DNA from: Muraenolepis orangiensis
Lineage: Eukaryota > Chordata > Actinopteri > Gadiformes > Muraenolepididae
Assembly: GCA_027704905.1 (NCBI GenBank)
Contig: CM051018.1
Location: 24,885,704 to 24,949,703 of the forward strand
Reading direction: 5' to 3'
Length of the DNA: 64,000 bases
This document shows positions 24,072 through 63,953 of this stretch, piece after piece. Each line of letters begins with the position of its first letter. Position 1 is the first letter of the stretch. The notes under the pieces are model-generated. The model searched no databases. It was not told the DNA's origin and saw nothing but the letters and a program-made list of their open reading frames with translations. The translations under genes and the position numbers were made by a program.

Positions 24072-27031
24072 TATGCAGTATATCGTATACACTCTACAGT
24101 ATACGATATACACTCTACAGTATACGATATACACTCTACAGTATACGATATACACTCTACAGTATACAATATACACTCTACAGTATACGATATACACCCT
24201 ACAGTATACGATATACACTCTACAGTATACGATATACACCCTACAGTATACGATATACACTCTACAGTATACGATATACACCCTACAGTATACGATATAC
24301 ACCCTACAGTATACGATATACACTCTACAGTATACGATATACACCCTACAGTATACGATATACACTCTACAGTATACGATATACACCCTACAGTATACGC
24401 TATACACTCTACAGTATACGATATACACCCTACAGTATACGATATACACCCTACAGTATACGATATACACTCTACAGTATACGATATACACCCTACAGTA
24501 TACGATATACACCCTACAGTATACGATATACACTCTACAGTATACGATATACACCCTACAGTATACGATATACACTCTACAGTATACGATATACACCCTA
24601 CAGTATACGATATACACCCTACAGTATACGATATACACCCTACAGTATACGATATACACCCTACAGTATACAATATACACTCTACAGTATACGATATACA
24701 CTCTACAGTATACGATATACACCCTACGGTATACGATATACACTCTACAGTATACGATATACACCCTACAGTATACAATATACACTCTACAGTATACGAT
24801 ATACACCCTACAGTATACAATATACACTCTACAGTATACGATATACACCCTACAGTATACAATATACACTCTACAGTATACGATATACACTCTACAGTAT
24901 ACGATATACACCCTACAGTATACAATATACACTCTACAGTATACGATATACACCCTACAGTATACGATATACACCCTACAGTATACGATATACACTCTAC
25001 AGTATACGATATACACCCTACAGTATACGATATACACTCTACAGTATACGATATACACCCTACAGTATACAATATACACTCTACAGTATACGATATACAC
25101 CCTACAGTATACAATATACACTCTACAGTATACGATATACACCCTACAGTATACAATATACACTCTACAGTATACGATATACACCCTACAGTATACGATA
25201 TACACCCTACAGTATACGATATACACTCTACAGTATACGATATACACCCTACAGTATACAATATACACTCTACAGTATACGATATACACCCTACAGTATA
25301 CGATATACACCCTACAGTATACGATATACACTCTACAGTATACGATATACACCCTACAGTATACGATATACACTCTACAGTATACGATATACACCTTACA
25401 GTATACGATATACACTCTACAGTATACGATATACACCCTACAGTATACGATATACACCCTACAGTATACGATATACACCCTACAGTATACGATATACACT
25501 CTACAGTATACGATATACACCCTACAGTATACGATATACACCCTACGGTATACAATATACACTCTACAGTATACGATATACACTCTACAGTATACGATAT
25601 ACACCCTACGGTATACGATATACACTCTACAGTATACGATATACACCCTACAGTATACAATATACACTCTACAGTATACGATATACACCCTACAGTATAC
25701 AATATACACTCTACAGTATACGATATACACTCTACAGTATACGATATACACCCTACAGTATACAATATACACTCTACAGTATACGATATACACCCTACAG
25801 TATACGATATACACCCTACAGTATACGATATACACTCTACAGTATACGATATACATCCTACAGTATACGATATACACTCTACAGTATACGATATACACCC
25901 TACAGTATACAATATACACTCTACAGTATACGATATACACCCTACAGTATACGATATACACTCTACAGTATACGATATACACCCTACAGTATACAATATA
26001 CACCCTACAGTATACGATATACACCCTACAGTATACGATATACACCCTACAGTATACGATATACACTCTACAGTATACGATATACACTCTACAGTATACG
26101 ATATACACCCTACAGTATACAATATACACTCTACAGTATACGATATACACCCTACAGTATACGATATACACCCTACAGTATACGATATACACTCTACAGT
26201 ATACGATATACACTCTACAGTATACGATATACACCCTACAGTATACGATATACACCCTACAGTATACGATATACACTCTACAGTATACGATATACACTCT
26301 ACAGTATACGATATACACCCTACAGTATACGATATACACCTACAGTATACGATATACACCCTACAGTATACGATATACACTCTACAGTATACGATATACA
26401 CCCTACAGTATACGATATACACCTACAGTATACGATATACACCCTACAGTATACGATATACACCCTACAGTATACGATATACACTCTACAGTATACGATA
26501 TACACCCTACAGTATACGATATACACTCTACAGTATACGATATACACCCTACAGTATACGATATACACTCTACAGTATACGATATACACTCTACAGTATA
26601 CGATATACACCCTACAGTATACGATATACACTCTACAGTATACGATATACACCCTACAGTATACGATATACACTCTACAGTATACGATATACACCCTACA
26701 GTATACGATATACACTCTACAGTATACGATATACACCCTACAGTATACGATATACACTCTACAGTATACGATATACACCCTACAGTATACAATATACACT
26801 CTACAGTATACGATATACACCCTACAGTATACGATATACACCCTACAGTATACGATATACACTCTACAGTATACGATATACACCCTACAGTATACGATAT
26901 ACACCCTACAGTATACGATATACACTCTACAGTATACGATATACACCTACAGTATACGATATACACCTACAGTATACGATATACACTCTACAGTATACGA
27001 TATACACCCTACAGTATACGATATACACCCA
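24072..27031. repeat. 3-kb 21-bp minisatellite with higher-order structure
   Basis: About 141 units of tatacgatatacacyctacag. Point variants (CTC/CCC, GAT/AAT, CAG/CGG) mark unit types. Four units after 26330 lack one base. The unit is rich in self-complementary GTATAC/GATATAC. The 21-bp period leaves several frames open (>700 codons), which are not genes. Confidence 0.97.
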
Positions 27032-27180
27032 GGAAGACGGAACAGAAGATGATAAACAATGTAAGCTCCAATATGTTTGCTTCTGTTAGGCTTCTAGGCA
27101 AATGGTGCGTGATATAAGATATGTCTGCTTGGATAACTACAGTAATTACAGTAATGATATTTCTTTTTTTTCTTTTTTAG

Positions 27181-27445
27181 GGCGGCTGTATAGCTCAGGA
27201 GGTAGAGCGGTCACCTCACAACCGGAAGGTTGCTGGTTCGATCCCCTGGTTCGATCCCCGGCTCCTCCTAGCAAAAACTGTGGAGGTGTCCTTGAGGAAC
27301 ACCCTAACCCTAACTGCTTCCCTCTGTATAACCAGCTGCCCACTGCTCCTAATACTAGGATGGGTTAAATGCAGAGAACACATTTCACTGTGTTTGTATA
27401 GGTCACATGTATGTGACCTATAAAGAGGATTCAATCCTCCGTTGT
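27181..27445 (+). mobile_element. tRNA-derived SINE with duplicated B box
   Basis: A box tagctcaggagg (27191-27202) and B box ggttcgatccc at 27235-27245, repeated at 27248-27258. SINE body with gtccttgaggaacaccctaa and tail aggatgggttaaatgcagag, ending in attcaatcctcc. The tRNA-like head is too diverged and too fused to the tail to be a functional tRNA gene. Confidence 0.82.
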
Positions 27446-27811
27446 TTGTTGTTGTCTTCAAGGCTAATTCACTTTTGTTGTAGCTGATTATTCTTTCCAT
27501 CCAAAAAAATCAAATGCTCCCTCCTCCAGCAGCACAGATCCATGAAGAGGCCCATGTCTAACATCAATAAGGGAGCTTTTCAGCTTTCCACAGTAAAAGA
27601 CGCCTACTGGCTGTGACGTTCATAGAAAAGGCTCTAAGGATTGATTCCTGAGAGTTGATTCCTGCCATCAATAACGCCTGTTTTGGTCATCCACCAAAGC
27701 TTCTCGGTTAAAAATAAGTCAATAAACAATAAATATCGCAATTTAAATAGATTATTTTTTGAGGATTTCCCAGTGGAGCAAACTATCGTCATGGACCATT
27801 GTTTATGGTGA

Positions 27812-28168
27812 AGACTGGTGCAGGCTGGTGCATCAGGCTGGTGCAGGCTGGTGCAGGCTGGTGCAGGCTGGTGCATCAGGCTGGTGCAGGCTGGTGCAGG
27901 CTGGTGCAGGCTGTGCAGGCTGGTGCATCAGGCTGGTGCAGGCTGGTGCAGGCTGGTGCATCAGGCTGGTGCAGACTGGTGCATCAGGCTGGTGCAGGCT
28001 GGTGCATCAGGCTGGTGCAGGCTGGTGCAGACTGGTGCAGGCTGGTGCAGGCTGGTGCAGGCTGGTGCAGACTGGTGCAGGCTGGTGCAGGCTGGTGCAG
28101 ACTGGTGCAGGCTGGTGCAGGCTGGTGCAGACTGGTGCAGGCTGGTGCAGGCTGGTGCATCAGGCTGG
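27812..28168. repeat. 10-bp minisatellite (ctggtgcagg)
   Basis: About 35 units with ctggtgcatcagg and ctggtgcaga variants. Open frames are due to the period and composition. Confidence 0.95.
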
Positions 28169-28786
28169 GCCTGCAAGAGAAGTTAATCTCAGCAGCACTC
28201 GGGGGAGCTGTTTCTGTGCTGTAATGTTGTTAGATTCCATTTTCCTCAACCATAATTTCTTTCCAATGCAGTTTGTGCAACACAAGCCAGCATGTTTCCT
28301 AATGGCAGTGGATGGCCGGCTCTGTACAGCATCAGGAGTAAAAAGTATCACAAAAGATGAAAAAGCTCCTGTACCAACACTTCATCATGTTCAGTCTAAT
28401 GTTAATGGCCCACATGGGGGGGCCAACCTCCTTCCGGTACGTGGACTCATCCATGGTGGCTGTGTCCCCTGGAGGAACAGCTGTATCTTGTGTCTTATTC
28501 AAGACTTTATGGACCGTGTTGGTCACAATGATACATAACTCTCTGTTCAGCCATATGGGACTGTTTGGAAGAAACACAGATATGGCATTCATCCAATGTG
28601 CACATGTGACCTTGCCAGAGTAATATGGCTGCTCTACATCGTTTGTTATGACGTGCAGAGCAGTGCACTAAATCAGGGGAAGTCAGCTAACGCTGCCAAC
28701 ACACAGAGGTATAGGCTCTTTGCTTTATTTTACTAAATAAATCTAAGCCTGGGAGAATCATTGTTTGTTTTCTTTTTCTCATGCAG
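28169..28786. other. Sequence upstream of first recognised pld5-like exon
   Basis: No N-terminal pld5 exon was recognised here or further upstream. This is presumably intron. Confidence 0.5.
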
Positions 28787-46338
<17,552 letters not shown>

Positions 46339-46365
<27 letters not shown>

Positions 46366-46596
46366 ACAGGTGGGATGGGCCCCTGGGGGCGGGGCCTGAT
46401 GTTTTAACATGTTGGATTGGGTCCTGGGGGCGGGGCCTGATGTTTTAACATGTTGGATTGGGTCCTGGGGGCGGGGCCTGATGTTTTAACATGTTGGATT
46501 GGGTCCTGGGGGCGGGGCCTGATGTTTTAACATGTTGGATTGGGTCCTGGGGGCGGGGCCTGATGTTTTAACATGTTGGATTGGGTCCTGGGGGCA
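46339..46596. repeat. 41-bp minisatellite starting in the pld5-like stop region
   Basis: One diverged unit (46339-46379) that contains the last codons and TAA, then five nearly identical units of tcctgggggcggggcctgat plus gttttaacatgttggattggg, and a partial unit. Confidence 0.93.
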
Positions 46597-46599
46597 ATA

Positions 46600-49385
46600 G
46601 AGATGACATGGTGAACTCGTGGTGAGATGAGAACTTGCTGCTAAACCACTTCCTTAATCAATGTTTTCAATGTTCTTCATGAGCTCCATGCTGTGTTTAG
46701 CTATCCACCTAATCACTAAACTCCGTTTTGTGTCTGTGTGTTCGGGCAGCTTACGTTGCTTTTCCCTTTAAACTCAGTGATTGATAAACCACTGAGTCGC
46801 TAAGAGATTGTGGAAAACAATGACCACCATACAGAAATGGAAAGAAACATTTGGAAGTCGAATGCACATGGCTCGCCAACGTGCTCCAAAGACAAACTTT
46901 ACCTTTGTCTGAATCTATAAGCTATAGAGGTTCTTTCATAGAGTCATCACAGAGTGATCACTGACTTACAAGAGCTGAGTCCACTGATGGCAATGGGACG
47001 GATAATACTCTACAGTACTCTGTCGTTGGTCCATGTATTGGCTTCCCTCTTTAGGCAGGCCATCTAAATAGATTTACATCGAACAAGACGTTCCTGAATG
47101 ATTAGATGGCTCTATGACGTCACTGGACTCTAATATGTCTAATACGTTCGGCCAGTCTAATGGTTAGATATCGATTGGGCTTTGGACAACAGGAGTGCTG
47201 TCATAGCAAATCTTCACTGCTCACTTAATTAAGAGGCAACCACAAAGATTCAACCCATGGAACGCATGTTATCTTAATGAGGGGAATTACTTATTTAGTA
47301 AAGGTAAATATGTTTTTACACATCACTTGTGTTATTATTATTATTGTTATTATTGCTATATGCTATATGATATGTATGTGTGTTATTTCATCATCAGCCT
47401 TATGAAATATACACAGATTTGAAGTTCCCTTGAGATGTGTCAGTGGATCTTATAAAGCATGACCAGGTGGACTGTGTCACCACACCATACAAAGATTTCC
47501 TTGTGGAAGGTGCAATATTTATTTTTCCTAATGTCAAACTATTGATTTGTAAGTTTTCTTTAGGAATGATGTGTAGTCCTCAGCTCTATGAATCATAATC
47601 AATCCGAATGTATCGATTGCCTTCTGGTGAATGTATGGTTGTGATTGACTGAATACATAATGACAGCATAGAGAGGAAGAGGAGCCCAGCATCGGCTATT
47701 GGTCACGGAAAAGCACATAAATATTCTCTAGGATAATATATATCATGTTTAAATTACCATTAAATATAAGCTCATAAGCTCATAAGACTACTGAACAAAG
47801 AAGGGTTTCCAAAATACTTTTTTGAACGTTACACAACTATTGAGTAAAATGAGTAATCTGTCTCTATGAAGCTATTGTGTATCTCTTTAACCCTTAAAGG
47901 CTCTGGTGATGAAGGCCTACACTCATTCTGTCTTTCCATCATTAGATTATGCTTCCTAAATTAACACTAAAATAGCGTGTATCCAAAAGAAAGGGGTTTA
48001 ATAAACTATTCAAGACTACTCAACTGCATGTGATCTAATAATTCAACAGGTCTACAAAAGATGTGTTTTTTTAATGGATAAATAACTTTTATAGCGTTTG
48101 CTTACATTTTTTGCATGTGTGATTGTTTTGGGCCTAATGGTAAACAGTTGATTAAGGCCGACTACTGCTATCTAGGCCTAGGAATGGGCCTTCCCCCCAG
48201 GGGTGTAACAGTATGGTGAACACAGGTGATGATGTGATCATGATGTTTATTATGGTGGAATACACACCCATCATCAACTCAATGGGCTGCACCTCCCCAT
48301 ACTGTTCCTCCTCTGTGATAATGGTCTATTGCTCGCACTATAGTTAGCGTAGACAATAAAATAGAATTCAAGACATGAGACAATCTGCCAATTTTTTTGA
48401 TTTCTGCAAACGATTGTGTTGAAACTCTATGAATCGTAAAAAGTAGCGCAATTAACACAACAAAAGTCCAGATTACCTCACTTAAAACACAGGTGACCGC
48501 ATTACTAACTTAAGAATGAGTACACACACATTATGTTATAGGATTCTGAATGGAGCTGCCAGCAAAACATACTAATTGTGTTAAATGTTAAACTTACTCA
48601 ATATAATGTACCGTTCCATCTGCGTGGCCCAGCCTGATCAGGCATGAGCAGGTGTGATATACACAGACGGTGTGATAATGGTCTTCAAATATATGCAACT
48701 TTATGTTAATGACTGATTGTGACAGGCATGAATAAATATGTTAAAATAGTTTTAGACATAGATATATTTTTATTAAGCTGGGACCAGCTTGAAACTTTTT
48801 AATATAATATTTTCATGGAAGGCTTCCCGGATACTGACTCAAATGAGTGAAAACATGTCAACGCTTCGACATGGATATGAATTTGTCCTTTTCTGAAAAA
48901 GCACAACCCACCACGTCATGATACAAACGTGAGACGACGGAAAACTGAATGTACTGAATGCACATGGCGAGGGAAACGGGATAATAATAGAACGACGACT
49001 TCCAAAGCTTCTCATTCAACTGGTGGTTCCGATGCCATGCGTTCAACTACCGCCACATTCCTTCATCGAGCTTCATAGTTTGGCATGGATCCTTCTTGCA
49101 TGGCCTGCCTTTACTCTGTGAAGACATGCTAGCCTTCTATAGAGTTAAGGAGCATAATAGATTGTACTTTAATGAAATCAAAGGAATATCTTAATACTAT
49201 AATCTTTTCATTCACGTATTACACAATCTGTACATTTGAATAAAAATTTGAAAAATAAATCTTGCGTATTGTGTCTCACTAAATCGTGCGTATTGTGTCT
49301 CACTAAATCGTGCGTATTGTGTACACCCAGTCACCCACTTGGGTCAAATATGTTAACGGCATTCAGACAGGAAAACATATTTACA
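46600..49385. other. Intergenic AT-rich DNA between pld5-like gene and cfap36
   Basis: No arrays or coding similarity seen. AATAAA at 48355-48360 is one possible distal poly(A) signal for the pld5-like gene. Confidence 0.45.
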
Positions 49386-49389
49386 ACCC

Positions 49390-49935
49390 AATATAGGATT
49401 CAAGATGTTTTATTTTCCATTTGCAACAACGGAACGCTTACTCCCTCCCATTCACTCCAGCAGTAGGAATGTTATAAAACACTATACTATGAAAAAAACA
49501 TATTGTACACAATAGAAAGAACAATAAAAAAAACAATAAAGTGACTTAATGATAATGTGTACATGTGTTGATCAACACATGTACACATTATCATTAAGTC
49601 ACTTTATTGTTTTTTTTATTGTTCTTTCTATTGTGCAAAAAGCATAAAATAAGTATTTTAAAGTGCCAGTAGTGCAGCAGCATCATCAATACAGTGCAGA
49701 ACAGTGGCTGTAACGAGTCTAGAAAGTCCAGCAAAGATCGTAATGCAATATGGATGAGACGTAACGCCGAGCTGTAGTCTGACGGAGTGTCCCTCCTGTC
49801 TCGGTGCTGCAGGGCCGTGTGTAGCGCCAGGGAGATGGAGTCTACAGACCTGTTTGGTCTGTATGCAAACTGGAGTGGGTCTGGGGCCTCAGGGAGGGAA
49901 AGTTAATGTGTGACATGATACGTTTCTCCAGGCAC
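49390..49935 (-). mobile_element. Rex1-type LINE fragment containing a perfect palindrome
   Basis: 49935-49770 on the minus strand corresponds to the RT segment LHTALQHRDRRDTPS. 49740-49390 is the 3' tail (agtgccagtagtgcagcagc, gtccagcaaag). A perfect 64-bp inverted duplication (49508-49635) interrupts the tail. Confidence 0.72.
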
Positions 49936-50469
49936 TTCATGGCTGTGGGTGTTAAAGACACTCAACATATATGCGATTGATGAGACATTCGGGTGTTACA
50001 ATTATGGTGAGCTACAAAGCAGTAGTCTGTAAAAATATAAAATATGTTTACATATGTATTATACTAGAAGGTGGATCTTTAGTATTATATGGTGTTGTGG
50101 TTAGTATCATATTAGATAATCAATCAATCAGTTATTATTAACTGTAGTAAACCTGCACCTTTGCGACGCCTGCTGGGGAAATGTTGAACTGCGGCCTCTT
50201 TTTTTCACATTTAGCAACATATAAAGTCGCAAAACGTTGTTTTGAGTCATTAAGTGACTAAACATTACCAAGTTACCATGATATACCACCATGAATGACA
50301 AATGGTAGACAATGAATGTAATCCGAATGTTTAAACACTCCTTCCCCTCCGTCTAAATATACCACTAAATATCAAACTCCATACCCATGTCGGTGTTCTG
50401 TATACATATCAGTCAATGTGTTAATCTACTACTAATAACCTAAAATCATTCTAATCACATTCAAATTGC

Positions 50470-50640
50470 CCGCCAAGCACTTCCTGGATCTACGTGAACC
50501 ACGTGACGACCAAGCATTCGAGAACTTCCGGTTGACGCAAATGTATTTTTCTGGCTCTGGACTACAGACCGAATAGATGACGTCACGGTAACCATAGCGA
50601 CCGCCGGCGTCACTGCTCTCGTTACCCAGCTCGTTCAGCA
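50470..50640 (+). promoter_or_regulatory. Candidate cfap36 promoter with CRE and RFX X-box-like site
   Basis: A CpG-rich stretch 450-620 bp before the CFAP36 ATG holds an E-box CACGTG (50500-50505), a perfect CRE TGACGTCA (50578-50585) and, 3 bp after it, GTAACCATAGCGAC (50588-50601), one base off a typical RFX X-box half-site pair. X-boxes are known in promoters of ciliary genes. No TATA box was seen. The transcription start is not known. Confidence 0.5.
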
Positions 50641-50695
50641 CGAGTGCGCGCATTTCTCCGCTCGGAGTCTTCCTCCTCGTGAACCAAGACCGACT

Positions 50696-51005
50696 CTAAA
50701 GAAGCAGGAGACCTGTCTGTCTGTCTCTCTCCTCGAGGATACCTGTCTGTCTCTCTCCTCGAGGAGACCCGTCTGTCTCTCTCTCTCCTTGAGGATACCT
50801 GTCTGTCTCTCTCTCTCTCCTTGAGGAGACCCGTCTGTCTCTCTCCTTGAGGAGACCCGTCTGTCCCTCTCTCTCCTTGAGGAGACCTGTCTGTCTCTCT
50901 TTCTCCTCGAGGAGACCCGTCTGTCTCTCTCCTCAAGGAGACCTGTCTGTCTCTCTCTCCTCAAGGAGACCCGTCTGTCTGTCTCTCCTCGAGGAGCATG
51001 TCTCT
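50696..51005. repeat. 26-bp polypyrimidine-rich minisatellite before cfap36
   Basis: About eleven imperfect units with the theme ctcgaggagacccgtctgtc plus tctct, lying between the candidate promoter and the CFAP36 start codon. It is either part of the 5' UTR or proximal promoter. Confidence 0.8.
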
Positions 51006-51086
51006 CTCTCTCTGTGTGCGCGGTTCCTCCAGCTAAGGGTCAAGGGTTAAGGGTCGAGGGTTAAGGGTCTGATCCGCGGGGCCAAC

Positions 51087-61076
<9,990 letters not shown>

Positions 61077-61590
61077 CCGTCCCCCCCCCACACACACTCT
61101 TCCATCACGGCAATAACTTGCTGGCAACAATAGACCTTCATAGCTTCCTACAATCAGATGCTTCCACAGCAATCCTATGCGACCCCAACAGGGCTGACAG
61201 TACCCCCCCCACACTCGGTCATTATGAAGCAATACAAAAATACCAGCTGAGCAAACAGTTAGGCGGGAGGTGACATTGAGCACGCCCCCAATGTTCTATA
61301 TTGTAGCACCAATCATGACCTCATCTAGATTAAGTGCGCACTCCTTTCCTCCAATTATGTCCATGGTTCCCAGCTTTGAGTTTGACTACCGGCTCCACCC
61401 ACACTGCACTGAAAGAACAGCGGGTGAAGAGGCCGGATTGGGGTGTTGTTTAGACTAATAGAATGGTGATCATTGCTTACCATGAAGAAGAAATGCAGTA
61501 TTTATTCAGAAAACAATGTAGAACCTGCTGGCAAGTATATCTTCCTTCGCAATTCTGTTTAATAAATCCAATTTTATATGAAACACTGAG
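61077..61590 (+). other. cfap36 3' UTR with poly(A) signal
   Basis: The first canonical AATAAA after the CFAP36 stop is at 61561-61566, so cleavage near 61580-61600 is likely. A second AATAAA at 62237-62242 is a more distal option. The 3' end is inferred, not observed. Confidence 0.55.
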
Positions 61591-61859
61591 TTCCCCATCT
61601 AGTTATCTGAAGGTAATGTGTTTATTTATTGCTTTGCTACGTTTCTGAATCTAATACCTGCCTTCTAAACAGGTCAGTGAAATGGGATATATGTGAGGTC
61701 AGAGCTCACTTTAATGCATGTTCAAAGAATTGATACCAAGATTTGAACTAAGGAATTATTACTTGACTCGTCATTACTTGTGCAATAAGGACACTGGAAA
61801 TTAAGTTTTATATCCAACTTGGACTACATCAAGGAAAAGTCATTTCCAAAACTTCTATT

Positions 61860-63616
61860 GCCAATCTGAAATGTTTTATTAAAATAATGCTGGATTGACG
61901 AGTTTAATGTCAGGGTCACATTTAACTTGGAAAATTAGTTTAAAAAACAAAAACATACAAATGTTAACAATGGATGGTAGTTATATGAATGGAGTTTTAA
62001 CAACTCAAATAATGTCAGAGAAACCTAGTCCTAGGAACATGTGGTGGAACTAAGTGTTCATGCAGCAGGTCAATCCCTTGTTCTTCATGTCCTTTCCCTG
62101 TTCCACCGTCTCACAATGGAACTCTGGCCTTGCCTATTTAGCTCAGTCACTTTCTGGCATTGTTAAATGCCTTTGCCCAGTGGGAATGTTTTAAATTAAA
62201 CACCACTCTGAAATTGCCATTACCTCTGGCAAGGGGAATAAAATGCTGTTTGCAAAAAAAACACTGAATTCTGATAGTTTAAAAAAGTTAATTAAAATAA
62301 CTAATTGTGGCTGACCAGAGGAAGTCATAGCGGCTGGGAGAGCAGAGATGTCATGTCGATTTTTCTGGAACTGACCTGGAGGTGGACCGTTAACTGGGCT
62401 GGATTAGAAACTAAAGGAAATCCATTACCGTGCAAACCAAGCATGCTTTAGGAATAAAGGGAACTGCGATCTAGAGAAGTGTCTTTGGAAGAAGGTTGAC
62501 CCTGCTGCTCCCGAGCGGCTGATGAGTTAGTGACTGCTCTGAGACGGTGGCCATTAGATTGCTACGGAAGGTCTGCACTCAAATTCACAACTCCAGACAT
62601 CCTCAAAGGGTTGGCTGCAAAAAATGACTTTACTGCAGTTGAAATACATACTTTTAAAACCAGCATTTGCAACTTGTTTTCCATTGTACAATGAATCAAA
62701 GGAATAGGATTTAAAAAAGGCTAAACCGTGTCCAGCTGTGTACCAGCTGCAGGTCCGTACATCTCTCCCTTTAAAAAAAAGAAAATCACGTCAGGGTAAA
62801 TGATTAAAAAGAAAAAAACTAAAACATTCTGTACAGTACTTTTAAGAAATTCATGAAATACAAGAGTCTTTGCTAATGCCGCCTGGTGTCAGAACACCAG
62901 GCAGATGTTTCGTACTGGACCAGTCTCCCCCTGGCTTCCAACAGTCGAGTCCTGCTCCTTCCTCCCAACGCTGAGCCTTGGTGGCTGCTTCTATATTTGT
63001 AAAGGATGACCTCCCTGGCCCTGTGGCGTCGGGCTGCTTGTTTCTATGTAGCGGAGACCGGTCCAGTTCCAGAAAGTTCCGTGGAGGTGGGACAGGTGTT
63101 CAGCCAAGTCAAGCTTTCTACAACTACGCCGGCTAGTCCCGCTAGCCTGACTGGCCTGCTGATCCTACCCCGGCTGGCTGTGTTCTGGCTTCCTCCTGTG
63201 TGTGGATCTCGTTGGCGTTTGGGAACAATGGAGGGGATTCAAAGGGTCAGGGGTGTGAAGTTGTAGTGCCGCTGCTTCCTTGTCGTCCCCGTTGCTACGG
63301 CAACAGAGCTGAACAGAACCACCGCTATGGCTGCTGGTCCACAGTGAGCCGGGCGGTCTGAGGACACAGAAGGCAGGGATGTGTGTGGCTCTGGAGCACA
63401 TCTGGAGGAGGAAGGAGGCGTGTCTTAGAAGGGGGGGAGGGGTCTCCGCTTGTTTCCACGGGAAAGAGGACGGAGTTCAGGAGTAGTTGAGCACGGTGGG
63501 CGTCCACCAACAGCCGTCTCCAAGGCGGGACCACAACAGTGACTGACCAATGAGACGGCTGGAGGAACGACAAAGGGGAGGACTCCGTGTCCCCCAAAGA
63601 AGAGAAGGAACACTCC
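61860..63616 (-). other. ppp4r3b 3' UTR (inferred)
   Basis: Between the PPP4R3 stop and CFAP36 there is no repeat or other gene. The nearest minus-strand AATAAA I found is at 61880-61875, giving a UTR of about 1.75 kb. Another pair (AATAAATAAA on the minus strand) is at 61630-61621, which would bring the two genes' transcripts almost into contact. Confidence 0.45.
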
Positions 63617-63715
63617 TTAGGAGCCCAGGCGTGGCCGTTTCCTTGGAGACGGCTCCTCTTCCTCGTCTTCCTCGTCTTCGTCTTCATCGTCCGGATAGTC
63701 CACCAGACCCACGGT
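63617..63715 (-). CDS. ppp4r3b: ppp4r3b terminal exon
   Basis: 99 nt including TAA. Acceptor cccttctcag on the minus strand. Encodes the acidic LVDYPDDEDED stretch and the PRKRPRLGS tail. Confidence 0.92.
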   Translation of the reverse strand, partial: TVGLVDYPDDEDEDEEDEEEEPSPRKRPRLGS

Positions 63716-63953
63716 CTGAGAAGGGAACAACAGCGTTAGTCTTGAGTTCATCAGGGTGGGTCCCTGTGGGTCCTGTTCCCAGGTGCTACGAGGCTCACCT
63801 TGATGAGCGGCGGGGCGGGCGTGGCGCTGGTCTTGGCCGAGGGGGCGGGGCTGCTGACAGCGGGGGGGGCTGCTGGGGGGGCGGGCGGGGCCGCTGCAGC
63901 TTTCCCATTGGTGCTGTTGGCACCGTTTGAGGCGTTTGAACCGTTGGCCGCTC
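63617..63953 (-). CDS. ppp4r3b: PPP4R3 (SMEK) C-terminal two exons, rest beyond window
   Basis: Minus-strand exons 63953-63799 and 63715-63617 carry GT-AG borders. The first encodes an Ala/Pro/Asn-rich linker (ANGSNASNGANSTNGK and on to ATPAPPLIK). The second reads TVGLVDYPDDEDEDEEDEEE, then PSPRKRPRLGS and TAA (63617-63619). The YPDD-acidic stretch followed by a basic PRKRPRLGS end is the signature of PPP4R3 regulatory subunits, which target the protein phosphatase 4 catalytic subunit; the basic end is a probable nuclear localisation signal. The A and B paralogues share this ending. The B call rests on the tail-to-tail CFAP36 neighbour, as in human 2p16.1. The N-terminal PH-like and armadillo parts lie outside. 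Confidence 0.9.
63799..63953 (-). CDS. ppp4r3b: ppp4r3b penultimate exon
   Basis: 155 nt, with acceptor gtgatctag and donor ATCAAG|gtgagc on the minus strand. Encodes a low-complexity linker rich in Ala, Pro and Asn. Phase 0 at the downstream junction. Confidence 0.85.

Noticed and set aside
23646..27117. Overlapping ORFs of 770-1147 codons on both strands
   Set aside because: They are produced by a 21-bp unit lacking stop codons in several frames; frames on both strands are open and no non-repetitive protein sequence continues beyond the array.
27181..27260. Stand-alone tRNA gene
   Set aside because: A and B boxes are present but the B box is duplicated and the sequence continues into a SINE body and tail shared by other copies.
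27812..28168. Chi-like recombination sites (gctggtgc)
   Set aside because: Chi is a bacterial RecBCD signal and the match is incomplete; this is a fish minisatellite.
28332..28623. Opposed ORFs of 86-88 codons near 28.4 kb
   Set aside because: Protein-like but unmatched; neither contains the expected pld5 N-terminus or a known domain.
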